Below, piece after piece: positions 48,587 through 58,252 of a stretch of DNA of 64,000 bases. Position 1 is the stretch's first letter; the number at the start of each line of letters is the position of its first letter. A program made the translations under genes and the position numbers. Under the pieces are notes generated by a model, which was given only the letters and a program-made list of their open reading frames with translations, did not search any database and was not told the origin of the DNA. The stretch comes from Peromyscus leucopus (taxonomy: Eukaryota > Chordata > Mammalia > Rodentia > Cricetidae): contig NC_051075.1 of assembly GCF_004664715.2 (NCBI RefSeq), positions 88,282,709 to 88,346,708 on the forward strand, read 5' to 3'.

Positions 48587-49084
48587 AACCTAATACAGTA
48601 GAAGCTTTCTAAAATATGCATAAATGAAGGTGATCTAAATGAAATTTCCAAATAATGGGAAAATCAGAGGCCAAACTGGACATTTCTTGTCACCAGATGA
48701 AGCTTCCAGTTGCTGGGGTTGGGTTACATCTAACTGAGTTGTTAGCCAAATGAGTCCCATGGGAACCCCTAAACAACTTAGGCTGTTTCCAAGACTATAG
48801 TTTTCTCTCCACAGACAGCAAGACCCCATTGATTAAGATAACACCTATACAATTAATTAAACATGGAGAAGTTGACCAGTGCCTATATAGAGACTTCAGA
48901 CCTACATATTACAGGTACAGGAAGGTATTCCGCATGCTACCAAAGGAGAAATGTAAACACAAACCCTTTAATCTACAATGATGTCTTGCTTGCAAGGTAT
49001 GCAAGTACAATGGTGGTATAAAGCTTGAGCAAGTAACCAACCAATATCTGATTTGACTTAAGTCCTATTCCACAAGATGGAACC

Positions 49085-49495
49085 TGTCTTAGGGTTTCTA
49101 TAGCTGTGACAAAATGCAATGACAAAAAAGCAAGTCAGGAAGGAAAGGGTTTATTTATTTGGCTTACACTTCCACATTACTGTTCATCGCTAAAGGAAGT
49201 CAAGACAGGAATTCAAACAGGGGAGGATCCTGGAGGCAGGAGCGGAGGCAGAGGCCATTGAGGAGCGCTGCTTACTGGCTTGCTTCCCATGGCTTGCTCA
49301 GTCTGTTTTCTTATAGAACCTAAGACCACCACCCCAAGGATGGCACCACCCACCATGGGCTGGACCCTCCCGACCATTGTTCACTAAAAGAGAAGATGCC
49401 TTACAACTGGATCTCATCGAGACATTTCCTCAACCAAGGTTCCTTCCTCTGATGACTCTAGCTTGTATCAAGTTGACACAAAACCAGCCAGTACA
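49085..49495 (-). mobile_element. Solo LTR (ERVL/MaLR-type) nested in L1
   Basis: A 411-bp element with ends TGTCTTAGGG and GCCAGTACA (TG...CA on both strands). It is flanked by perfect 5-bp gaacc at 49080-49084 and 49496-49500. On the minus strand an AATAAATAAACCC poly-A-type signal sits about 70 bp from the end, which sets the orientation. A 5-bp duplication fits ERVL/MaLR-type integrases. It is in sense with Bmp5 and has no internal coding part. A second, older copy is at 4131..4812. Confidence 0.85.
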
Positions 49496-49597
49496 GAACC
49501 CATATCCAACATGGCTTAGATGACCAAGAAACTGAGACTAGATAGCTCATGGATATAGGGTAACCAAATGCTACTGTTCAAAAAAACGAAATAGCAA

Positions 49598-49774
49598 GCC
49601 GGGCGGTGGTGGCACATTCCTTTATTCCCAGCACTCGGGAGGCAGAAGCAGGCAGATCTCTGTGAGTTCGAGGCCAGCCTGAGCTACAGAGTGAGTTCCA
49701 GGAAAGGTGCCAAAGTTGCACAGAGAAACCTTGTCTCAAAAAACAAAAATAAATAAATAAGTAAAATAAAATAA
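49598..49774 (+). repeat. B1 SINE nested in L1
   Basis: It begins gccgggcggtggtggcacat and ends ccttgtctcaaaa followed by a long AAAT-rich tail. Short aaatagca copies occur on both sides. Confidence 0.95.
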
Positions 49775-50640
49775 AATAGCAGTAAAACGACTCCTATTGA
49801 CATTGTGCTATACTCATAGAACAGTGCGTAGCTCAGCCATCCTCCGAGCAGCTTTCTCCTGCAGCAGATGGGAACAAATACAGAGACCCATGCCAGACAA
49901 TATGCAGAGAGTGAGAGACCTTGGAATACTCTGCCCTAAACAGGATGTCTCTGTCAAATCTCTCCCCTCAGGGATAAGAGATCCCTACAGAAGAGGAAAC
50001 AGAAAGAATTGAAAGAGCCAGAGGGGATGAAGGACACCAAGAAAACAAGACCCTCTAAATCAACATGATCCATGCACATAGGAACTCACAGAGACTGGGG
50101 TATCATTCACAGGGCCTGCACAGGACTGTACCAGATGCGGTCCTAGAGCTGAAAGGAAAAGTAGACACAGGCCCCCATCCCATCCAGAAGCTATCTCCAA
50201 TTGATAACTCTTTGGAGAGAAAAACTAGTTTCCTCCAAGGAAATCTCACTGAGGAAACAAGCTACTCTTAAGCATAGGCTGCATGCCCAGCAGTAGCTGG
50301 CCCACAGATTGAACTCGGCAGCATCTATGAAGGTTCTTTGTCTCATGCTGTCATGGCATAGCTTCCCCCACACACACACTTTTTTTAAAGTTTATCTTAG
50401 TATCTTTTATTGCTATTTTATTTCTATAATTTTTTCTTCTCTCTTTGTGTATATAGTGTGACTTCCAGTTTACTGTTTTTTATGGGATTCCTGAGTATGT
50501 GAATGAGTAGGTCTGTTTCTCGTGCCTTCTCTTGGACTCTTTTCCTTCTGTTGGTTTGTTTTATCCAATTCCAATGTGTTAGTTTTTGTTTTATCTTATT
50601 ATATTTTATTTTAGTTATTTAAAAATTAATTTAAAAAGCA

Positions 50641-52283
50641 GAGAGAAGTTTACTTGATGATCAGAGAGAACTACATCTACCTGTGGGTATAAGGATAGTG
50701 TTTAGGATGTAGCAAGGCCTACCCCCATTTAGTAAAGTGTGTTCTCCTTCAAGATCCTCCTGGTGTTCTTCTAAAAGCAGAGATTACTCATCTGGTTCTC
50801 AGGCACTTAGTTAAAAGTCGATACATTTTTTTAAATGTTGGTAAATTAACAAATACATTTTTTTATTCTCCCTGCTTGCTAATGAAAGTTAAGGGTAATT
50901 GGGTGAATTTCCTTGATGTACTTCAGCACTTCGTTTTGGAAAATATTTTTATTCCAGAAATATTTTCTTTGGGAAAAAAATTAATTATCCTAAATCTCAG
51001 CCTTTAGTTAATAAAATGTGTGAGGGACCAAAAAAAAAGTAGTTAGCATTTGTACAACACAGGGGTAATAAGCTAGCTAAGAACCCACTTTGCATACTTA
51101 TGACATTCACTTCCTAATGACTATAAGTCAAGCGATATTTACAGTTGTTAGTGTTGCCTACAACACAGAGGCAGTTTCAGCCATAACTGGTGAGTGAGAC
51201 CAGGCCTGTCTGTTTCTATTTGAAGCAGGAATTCCCTAATTTATAGATACCCATTGTCTTACATTTTTGCTTCCACTCTAGAAGGTTTCTCATGAGATTC
51301 ACTGGTCCGTGTGGATCTGAAAAGCTGAAACAACTCAGGGATCTTTAGCTGCAGACCAACTCTTCCTGTGTGGCCTTTTGTGCCAGCCAACGAAGTGGGA
51401 CCCATCCCGCCCCGAACTGATTTATTCCTTCCTCCCGCTCTCCAGCCAGTCCTTCAAGGCCAATTTACTGTTTGCAATTCTGACATTCTAGCTGTTTCCT
51501 GTTTTGCCAAATGTTACTCCTTCACGCCAGGTTTGTCAGAATCAACAACACAGATCGATCATAGTTTTGTCCCTTGTAACTGGCAGGTTATACAGTGTTG
51601 CAAGGAGACTGGTCCCCTCAGTCTGGCTACAGAGTACTTACTTTCTTCTGCCTCATAACCAGCTGCTTCCTTCAGAAGGCTACAGTCACGTAATTCCTTA
51701 ATCAAAAGTCTATACCAGTTGGACTTCAAGACTGGTACATTCATTATTAAAGACTTTTTTCCTAAAATATTTTACATTGTATTTTAATATTTTCTGCCTT
51801 TACTGATGCGTTGAAAACATTCCATATCCAATAAACAATAGCATTGGAATGTACATGGAACTTTGCAGAGGTAAAGCAATACTCCCACACAGCCGTCCCA
51901 CCGCATTAGCAAAGGCAGGGCAACACAACAGTGAACTGTCTGAGCTCTCACTCTAGCGGGTCCTATTTATTATAAGACATAGGATTTGCAACATGTGACT
52001 TAATGTTGCAGACTCTCGCAATCAGTTACACCTATTACAAGGCAAGGAACGCTTGCTATATACTTAAGACAATGGATATGTGTCTGAGAGAGCAAAAATC
52101 AATAAAAATCATTATGTTCTACTTCTGCTATTTCACTTTGATAGTCTGGCATTTTGTAGTGAATTATTATGTCAACACCAACAACTGGGGTGTTGCCCTA
52201 CAACTGAGGCAGGAAATCACTGAGTGGATAAAGGTCATTACCACTAAACACAATTCCCAGATTCAAGGTTTCCCACTTGGGGG
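50641..52283. other. Intron stretch without recognised repeats
   Basis: AT-rich to 51300, then a more balanced 400-bp patch (about 51350-51750) with no identity I can give; it could be an old decayed repeat or conserved non-coding DNA. No exon is supported. Confidence 0.4.
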
Positions 52284-52437
52284 GGGGTGGGGAGAAAGGG
52301 GGAGAGAAGGAGAGGAAGGAAGGAAGGAAGGAAGGGGAGGGAGGGGGAGGGAGGGAAGGGAGGGAGGGAGGGAGGGAGGAGGGAGGAAGGAAGGAAGGAA
52401 GGAAGGAAGGAAGGAAGGAAGGAAGGAAGGAAGGAGT
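52284..52437. repeat. 150-bp polypurine GGGA/GGAA tract
   Basis: The plus strand is nearly pure purine: a G run, mixed GGGA/GAGG units, then about 14 perfect GGAA repeats to 52435. Long purine mirror-like tracts can form intramolecular triplexes. Overlapping Lys/Glu/Gly- and Ser/Pro-rich reading frames are artefacts of the repeat. Confidence 0.96.
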
Positions 52438-53732
52438 AAAACAGGAAAAATATCTGCAAGTTGCTGGTATTTTATTCCATGACAACAGTCAACTGTTGGT
52501 AAAGAGTAAGACAGTCATAGAATACTGTCAATTTTTCTTAACTATTAACTAGTAGTTACTGTCCATGTTGCAGTAGCATGAGCAGATTCAAGGAAGTATG
52601 GGGGAAGCATCCTTACGGCAATTCTTGGAATTTTTTTTTTCTTTACAAGTTGTGAAATGTATTTCCACTGACTCCTTGTAAACTGAAACTGTATCACATT
52701 CATGGTATAAAATACAAAGTAAACACTGAGCATAATTTAGTTAACGATAGAAAGCAGGTATAAAGCTTAATCAAATACAGCTAAACAAGAAAGGTAGACC
52801 TAAAGGCCAAGACATAGACAGATCAAACAACTAAATTTTGAAAACTTAGATGTTCTTTTGCCCTTATTTCCTGAGGACAACACATATAACTTGTGAGTAC
52901 TTGGACTGTACATATCTGGAATGTCCAGTTAGGATCCACGGTGAAGTGTAAACCTGCTAAGATATTTCCCTCAACTCTGCTGCAACACAGTTCCACCCCT
53001 CCTTTTTGTTCTTTCTACTGAAAGGCCTCCTTAGCTTTTGTTCAAGATAACACACTTATGTAAAAAGGGCTGAGGTTTGAAAAGTATTTTTTATGCACAA
53101 GAGGTTAATTCAAGCTAGGTACTTAAATAACAATTCACTCTTTTACAGGTTTGCTAGCATGCTTCGTTTTACTCAATGTTGGATTTATTTAAACATTTAA
53201 TGTGGAAGAGATAAAATTTTAACGTTGAATATGCAGTCTTTGTATTTTAAGATATTTACTAAAGATTCAGGATAGTTATATTTAGCTATTTTTAGGATTT
53301 TTATCAAATCTATATTTTTCCACTCAATGTATTATGAAATATTGAGTCAATATAAATATTATGATCTAAGTTCATATACTTCATGGATAGCCTTTTGGGT
53401 AATTTGAGGAGAAACTTGTAAATTCTCAACCTGTTTTAAATATTATAACAGTTATTGTAACTTAGACTAACAATGACCTAGCTGTTATCTGGGGAAAAAA
53501 TTAGTCCAAACAAATAATCTAACAAAGTCACAAAATTTAAGGCTGAATTCTAAACAGAACAAATTTGCAATAAGGATAAAATGACAATGAGAATCCCCTG
53601 AATGAGAAAGCATAAATTCAAACTTAATCTGAATTACAGACAACACCAAAGCCAGGATTTCATAATTAGTTGAGCACAGTAGTTTTCCTTCTTGAAACTC
53701 AGGAGTTTGTTCACCTAAAATTTCATCATGAG

Positions 53733-54006
53733 AGCCGGTCAGTGGTGGCACATGCCTTTAATCCTAGCACTCAGAAGGGAGAGCCAGGTGGATCTTTGTG
53801 GGTTCAAGGCCAGCTTGGGCTACAGAATGAGTTCCAGGAAAGGCGCCAAAGCTACACAGAGAAACCCTGTCTTGAAAAAAAACAAAAAAGAAAGAAAGGA
53901 AGGAAGGAAGGAAGGAAGGAAGGAAGGAAGGAAGGAAGAAAGAAAGAAAAGAAAGGAAGAAAGAAAGAAAGAAAGAGAGAGAGAGAAAAAAGAGAAAAAG
54001 AAAAAT
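53733..54006 (+). repeat. B1 SINE with expanded GGAA/GAAA tail
   Basis: B1 from gccggtcagtggtggcac to gagaaaccctgtcttg. Its poly-A tail has expanded into GGAA, GAAA and GAGA repeats from about 53890 to 54005. Perfect 14-bp copies of aatttcatcatgag at 53719-53732 and 54007-54020 enclose both, proving that the tract is the SINE tail. Confidence 0.97.
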
Positions 54007-54239
54007 AATTTCATCATGAGCCTGTCATAAAACTCAAGATCAAAAAAACACATTGACTTATGAATATATACATAAAAAACTTCCTAGTTTTCCCCGCCTT
54101 CAAAGGGCCATTTAAAGAATGTCCATTTTCTCTCAATCAAGTATTCTCCAGTTGTATAACTTCAGCCTGTATTCTTTCCTCTTCTTTATAATCTCTCAGC
54201 TAAACTAAAATCATACAATAGCTCCAGAAATGTGACAAA

Positions 54240-54705
54240 GGTCGTGTGAAAAGCACCTATCAGACACTTATCACAGAATCCATCACGGTGGGGCTTCACA
54301 GGGAAGTGTCTCAGTAGGTCTCCTGAAAGAATTGGCTGGCTTCCTTGGAACACAGGAATCCTATTGGTTAGTGTGGCAAATGCAGTGTATGAGAGGAAGG
54401 CTTGTCTTGACTAGTGATTTGAATAGACACAATTGTTCCATCATGGTTAAGGATGGTTTGAGAGCAGACAGCGTCCTGAATGCAGAGTGGGTGGCGGCTT
54501 CTTTTGTCACCCCAGCTAGAAAGCAGAGAGGCTTTGCTGGAGAGGGATTGGAATAATCCTCAGTGTTTACTCTTAGCAAGATTCTTCCTCCAGTCAGGCC
54601 TCTTATCTAAACTAGCCACACCCCCAATCCAGCACTGGCAGCTGGGAAGCAAGCCCTCAAGCACATGAGCCCTTGGTCACTCTTCCCATCAAACCGTAAC
54701 AGTTC
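54240..54705. repeat. Rodent interspersed repeat, LTR-like, unnamed
   Basis: Phrases such as ttgactagtgatttgaatag, gcagagaggctttgctgg, ttcttcctccagtcagg, aactagccacaccccc and caagcacatgagccc recur, to my knowledge, in a common rodent repeat. I cannot name it. Boundaries are approximate. Confidence 0.45.
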
Positions 54706-54874
54706 AGCCTGAAGGCAGTCAAGAGAACTTGAGGCTTCGATTTTGTTTTTCTCTGGATAGAGGAAAAGTTACATGAGTCTTTCAAATTTTCCCTGATGCA
54801 TCTACTTGCCAAAGCATAGTGGACTGTGGATCTCTGTTAGCCTTAGACTCCTCGGGGTCTATTCTAATGGTAGT

Positions 54875-55100
54875 AACAGTAGAGGATATTCATTGACTGT
54901 GTACCTTATGCAGATTCACAGGACTGTGACGGTACTTGATTAAATCCAAGTTACAACTGTCTCCTATGATCTCTGCTTGAAAGGATTAAAAACAGTTGTA
55001 ATAAAGTGAAATGGTTTGCTCAAGAATCTGCAGCTTTCAAAGTCAAAGCTGGTATACTAACAGTCTCCACAAAGCCCTCACTCTTGAACCCTATTGGCAG
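54875..55100 (+). repeat. MIR SINE (ancient mammalian)
   Basis: The order attcattgactgtgtacc, then ttgattaaatccaagttac, then gaaatggtttgctcaagaatctgcagc follows the MIR core and 3' region. It is diverged as expected for its age. Confidence 0.55.
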
Positions 55101-55228
55101 CCAAAGGAGAGATAAAACAACCTCTCCTCCCTCCTCTCAAAGAGTACATCTAAGGAGTATTAGCTGGCCCACCCCGCTTGCATCCAGTTTATTAACATGA
55201 TTATTTGCATAAAGTTCATGTTGAACTG

Positions 55229-55449
55229 GTTTTTTTGTTGTTGTTGTTTTTGGGTTGTTGGTTTTTTTTTTGTTTTTGTTTGTTTGTTTGTTTGTTTGTT
55301 TGTTTTTGAGACAGGATTTCTCTATGTAGCTTTGGTGCATGTCCTGGAACTCGCTCTGTAGCCCAGGCTGGCCTTGAACTCCCAGACATCTGCCTGGCTC
55401 TGCCTCCCAAGTTCTGGGATTAAAGGCGTGTGCCACCTCCGCCCAGCCA
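55229..55449 (-). repeat. B1 SINE with TTTG-rich tail
   Basis: The tail side (GTT and TTTG repeats) precedes gagacaggatttctctatg, and the element ends at ccacctccgcccagcc. The target copies gttgaactg lie at 55220-55228 and 55450-55458. Confidence 0.95.
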
Positions 55450-55499
55450 GTTGAACTGTCTTTTACTGCACATTTAATAGTGAAAGAAAATATAAAATT

Positions 55500-55715
55500 T
55501 GGGGCTGGGTAGACGCCTCAGCACTTAAAAGCATTTGTTGCTCCTGAATAAGTCCAGGTTTAATTCCCAGCACCCACATGGCAGCTAAGAATTGTCTGTA
55601 ACTCCAGTTTCAGAGGATCTGACTCTCTAATGGTTTCCTCGGGCACCACATGCACACGCTATACAGACATACATGCAGGCAGAATACCCATAAAAGAAAA
55701 GTAAATATATCTTTT
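55500..55715 (+). repeat. B3 SINE
   Basis: It begins ggggctgggtagacgcctcag and contains gtttaattcccagcacccac, ctgtaactccagtttcag and catgcaggcagaatacc, then an A-rich tail. Confidence 0.9.
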
Positions 55716-57326
55716 TTAAGAAAGAAATATAAAAACTTAAGAAATAAAAGAATAATATCTAATAAATTTGAAGAACTATCCTGGGAATGAGCATTCTCTA
55801 GTCAGGGTTCCTCTGATTCAAGTAGAGGAAGGTAGTTTTGGCCTCAAGGCTCAGGGGTTGATTATTTATGAGAAATGCATAACTGAAATGCCTGCTATTC
55901 TACTAAATTCTACTTCTGTGACTCAAAAAAATTCTACCTGGGGAGAGTGGAGGTAGCAAGCAGGAAAGACAATAATCCCAATTTACCCTACCATAACATT
56001 ATGTTTTCTTGCAACATTAATTGTGGAATGTGAATGCTACATGTGAGAATATTATATGATTGCACTCAGAATTCAAACACTAACGCACAGATATGAATCA
56101 TTTTAAAACAGCAGCTTAAGGAAAACCTTTAAAAGGAAAATGTGATGCTCTCCACACTTGTCCTCCCTGACTGCTGGTCCTCGAGTGTGCTCGGGACTCA
56201 AGCCTGTGTATCACACAGTGGCTTCCTAAAATTGCTATTTCTCTTTCTTTAGCAGTTTTGGGGATTTCCCAAATTTTAAAAAATTCGATTTGTTCTAAAG
56301 TAGCTTTAATGTTGAAATCGGCATCCTATATACAATTTACAGATTTTTTTTCTCCCCCTCTCCCCCCCCCCCGCCCCCAGAATAGCACGGTTGCTTTCAT
56401 CAGTTTATTTTCAACTCCTGAAATAATTCTCTCAAAAGAAAATATGATCCGCCATTTAAAATCCGTTAAATTAACAACAACAACAAAAAAGAATTCAACA
56501 TGTATGTAACTTACATTGAAAGTAAAGTAATTCTGGAAGTCGATGGACCAAGCTTCTAATCATTGGTTTATTCATTTGTGTACATTTCTAGTGTGGACCT
56601 CAAGGTTGGCTTTTTTCCACATTTTGCTGTTCTGCCCTTGGCATCATGAGGATTTGGGGGGCTGCCCGTGGATTCTGTGGCTACCGGTGAGGAGCAGGAA
56701 CGGGAACCATGGCTAAGAATACAGTCTAGGAATTCACTGCTTGCTTTCCTTCCCTGCTGAACATCTGGGGATCTATCGGCTAGATGGCATTTTTGTTCCT
56801 AAGGTTACAGTGTTCCTCAAGGTACCTTTCCCATACATCTGTCCAGCAAGTCTTCTGGTAACCATTTTTTATTACATGCCTAAGAGCAATGAAAAGCCCT
56901 CCGCGATGCTGGGCTACTGAACCATCGCCTACACTTTGTGGAGAAGATCTGACTACAACAATATAAATAGTAATCAAATTTTCCTCCAATGATTCAGCTT
57001 ACAAGTGTTTCGTCTTTTCTTCTGGGACTCTGAAGAAACACTGGGGTAACACAGGGATAAATAGGGAGTGTTAAGTAAACGCCATATGCAAGCCCAGGGT
57101 TGCGGGTGTAAGGGAGAAGGGCCCCGGGCCAACTAGGCCTTGTCTTTGATCTCATGCTCCTCTAGCACCATCTTTGAATTGCTAGCCATTTTTAGACAAG
57201 GGCTCCCAGTTTTAATCACACACTGGGCTTCACAGATTTTGTAGTCACTCCTGTAAATCTGCTATCGATGCTGAGCGCAAATTGCAACCCTAATAACAAT
57301 CGCAGATGCACTGCCAGGCCCCAACG
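55716..57326. other. Intron stretch, mostly unrecognised
   Basis: It holds a C-rich tract at 56352-56380 and otherwise no repeat I can name. A block at about 57110-57270 (gggccccgggccaactagg to actgggcttcacag) resembles an old DNA-transposon fossil, but I cannot assign it. No exon is supported. Confidence 0.4.
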
Positions 57327-57548
57327 CAGCGGTTCTCAACCTGGGGGTCACGCCCCCCTTGTGGTGACTGTTTCACGGGACTCACATATCAGATATCCTG
57401 CTTATCGGATATTTAGATTGTGATTCATAACAGTAGCAAAACTATAATTATGAAGTAGCAATGAAATAATTTTATGGGGCGTGGGAGTCACCACAACATG
57501 AGGAACCATATCAAAGGTTTACAGCATCGGAAAGGTTGAGAACCACAG
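57327..57548 (+). mobile_element. URR1 hAT-type non-autonomous transposon
   Basis: Inverted termini are cagcggttctcaacct and aggttgagaaccacag. Internal landmarks shared with 24995..25197 are gattcataacagtagc, tatgaagtagcaatg and gtcaccacaacatgagg. No clear 8-bp duplication remains. Confidence 0.92.
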
Positions 57549-57609
57549 CTAATGTCTTTTAAAGACTATTCTTGAAGCTGTATACACAGTAATTCACTTC
57601 ATCCTTTAA

Positions 57610-57720
57610 CATCCAGTGACTGGGACAGAGCCACAGAGAACTCAACCAACTTGCTCAAGGCTACACGGCCTGCCAGCTTGAACTCCAGATGAGACTGTCT
57701 AGCTCCCTTGACGCCGGGTA
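57610..57720 (+). repeat. MIR SINE fragment
   Basis: acttgctcaaggctacacgg is the conserved MIR core. It is preceded by gacagagccacagagaactc and followed by cttgaactccagatg. Confidence 0.65.
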
Positions 57721-58039
57721 TCCCCCGTGATGGAATTATAGAAAAGACAACACTTACATTTAAGTTACAAATGAACCTTAAAAACAGTAACCTACCACTG
57801 ACTGACATTCTGGAAGGACTGTGTTTCCTACCCAGAAAGGCTAAGGACAGAGTCATAACCATGAAAGAAACTTGAGCTTCTCTTAAAATAATACTGTGAT
57901 CATTATTGAAGGGTCTTGTGAAAGTTACAAAACTTCAAGTTCTTCTTGTTCTGACACATCCAGTAGTACCAAATAAAGTCCAAATATGATTTCACAGCAC
58001 TTGATCCTGACTCTCAAGGCATATACTCACATATATATA

Positions 58040-58185
58040 AACACTTATTTATTTGGGTGTGTGTGGTTTGTGCATGTGTGCCACAGCATGTGGAGATCAG
58101 GGGACAATTTAAAGGAGTCACTTCTCTCTTTCTACCAAGTGGATTGCAGAGATGGAACTCAGCTTGTCAGGCTTGGTAGCAACTG
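58040..58185 (-). repeat. B2/B3-superfamily SINE fragment
   Basis: tgtggagatcaggggacaa, ctttctaccaagtggattgc and gcttgtcaggcttggtagc fit the reverse complement of this SINE group. The tRNA-like head is missing on the right. Confidence 0.7.
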
Positions 58186-58204
58186 CCAAAACATAAATAA
58201 GTAT

Positions 58205-58252
58205 ACATATAATATATATATATATATGTATGTATGTATGTATGTATACACA
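58205..58252. repeat. (TA)n/(GTAT)n microsatellite
   Basis: Alternating TA is followed by five GTAT units, adjoining the SINE fragment. Confidence 0.9.

Larger units (their letters stand above)
46790..50640 (+). mobile_element. 5'-truncated L1 (ORF2 3' part plus 3' UTR), heavily interrupted
   Basis: The left 1.3 kb is a decayed ORF2 C-terminal half. Translated scraps such as TYRFSVIPTKIPIQFF and FSFIWKQK match the L1 reverse-transcriptase C-terminal region, and nucleotide phrases like gcaaacttgtacagccac, aatggagtattaatcag and gatggaactagaa are L1-typical. Stops and shifts are frequent, so there is no functional protein. The rest is 3' UTR, matching the copy at 26380..27090 from about 49980 onward and ending near 50640 in an A/T-rich tail. 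It is interrupted by a B1 (48411), a solo LTR (49085) and another B1 (49598). Its own duplication was not found. Confidence 0.88.

Noticed and set aside
52003..52485. A 159-codon frame rich in Glu/Gly/Arg/Lys and its Ser/Pro-rich counterpart on the other strand
   Set aside because: Both are direct translations of the polypurine repeat. The non-repeat portion shows no known domain.
56780..56989. 69-codon minus-strand frame with a natural-looking composition (ends LEEHCNLRNKNAI)
   Set aside because: No family recognised, no splice context or upstream continuation, and the frame stops quickly on both sides. It could be a fossil, but support is lacking.
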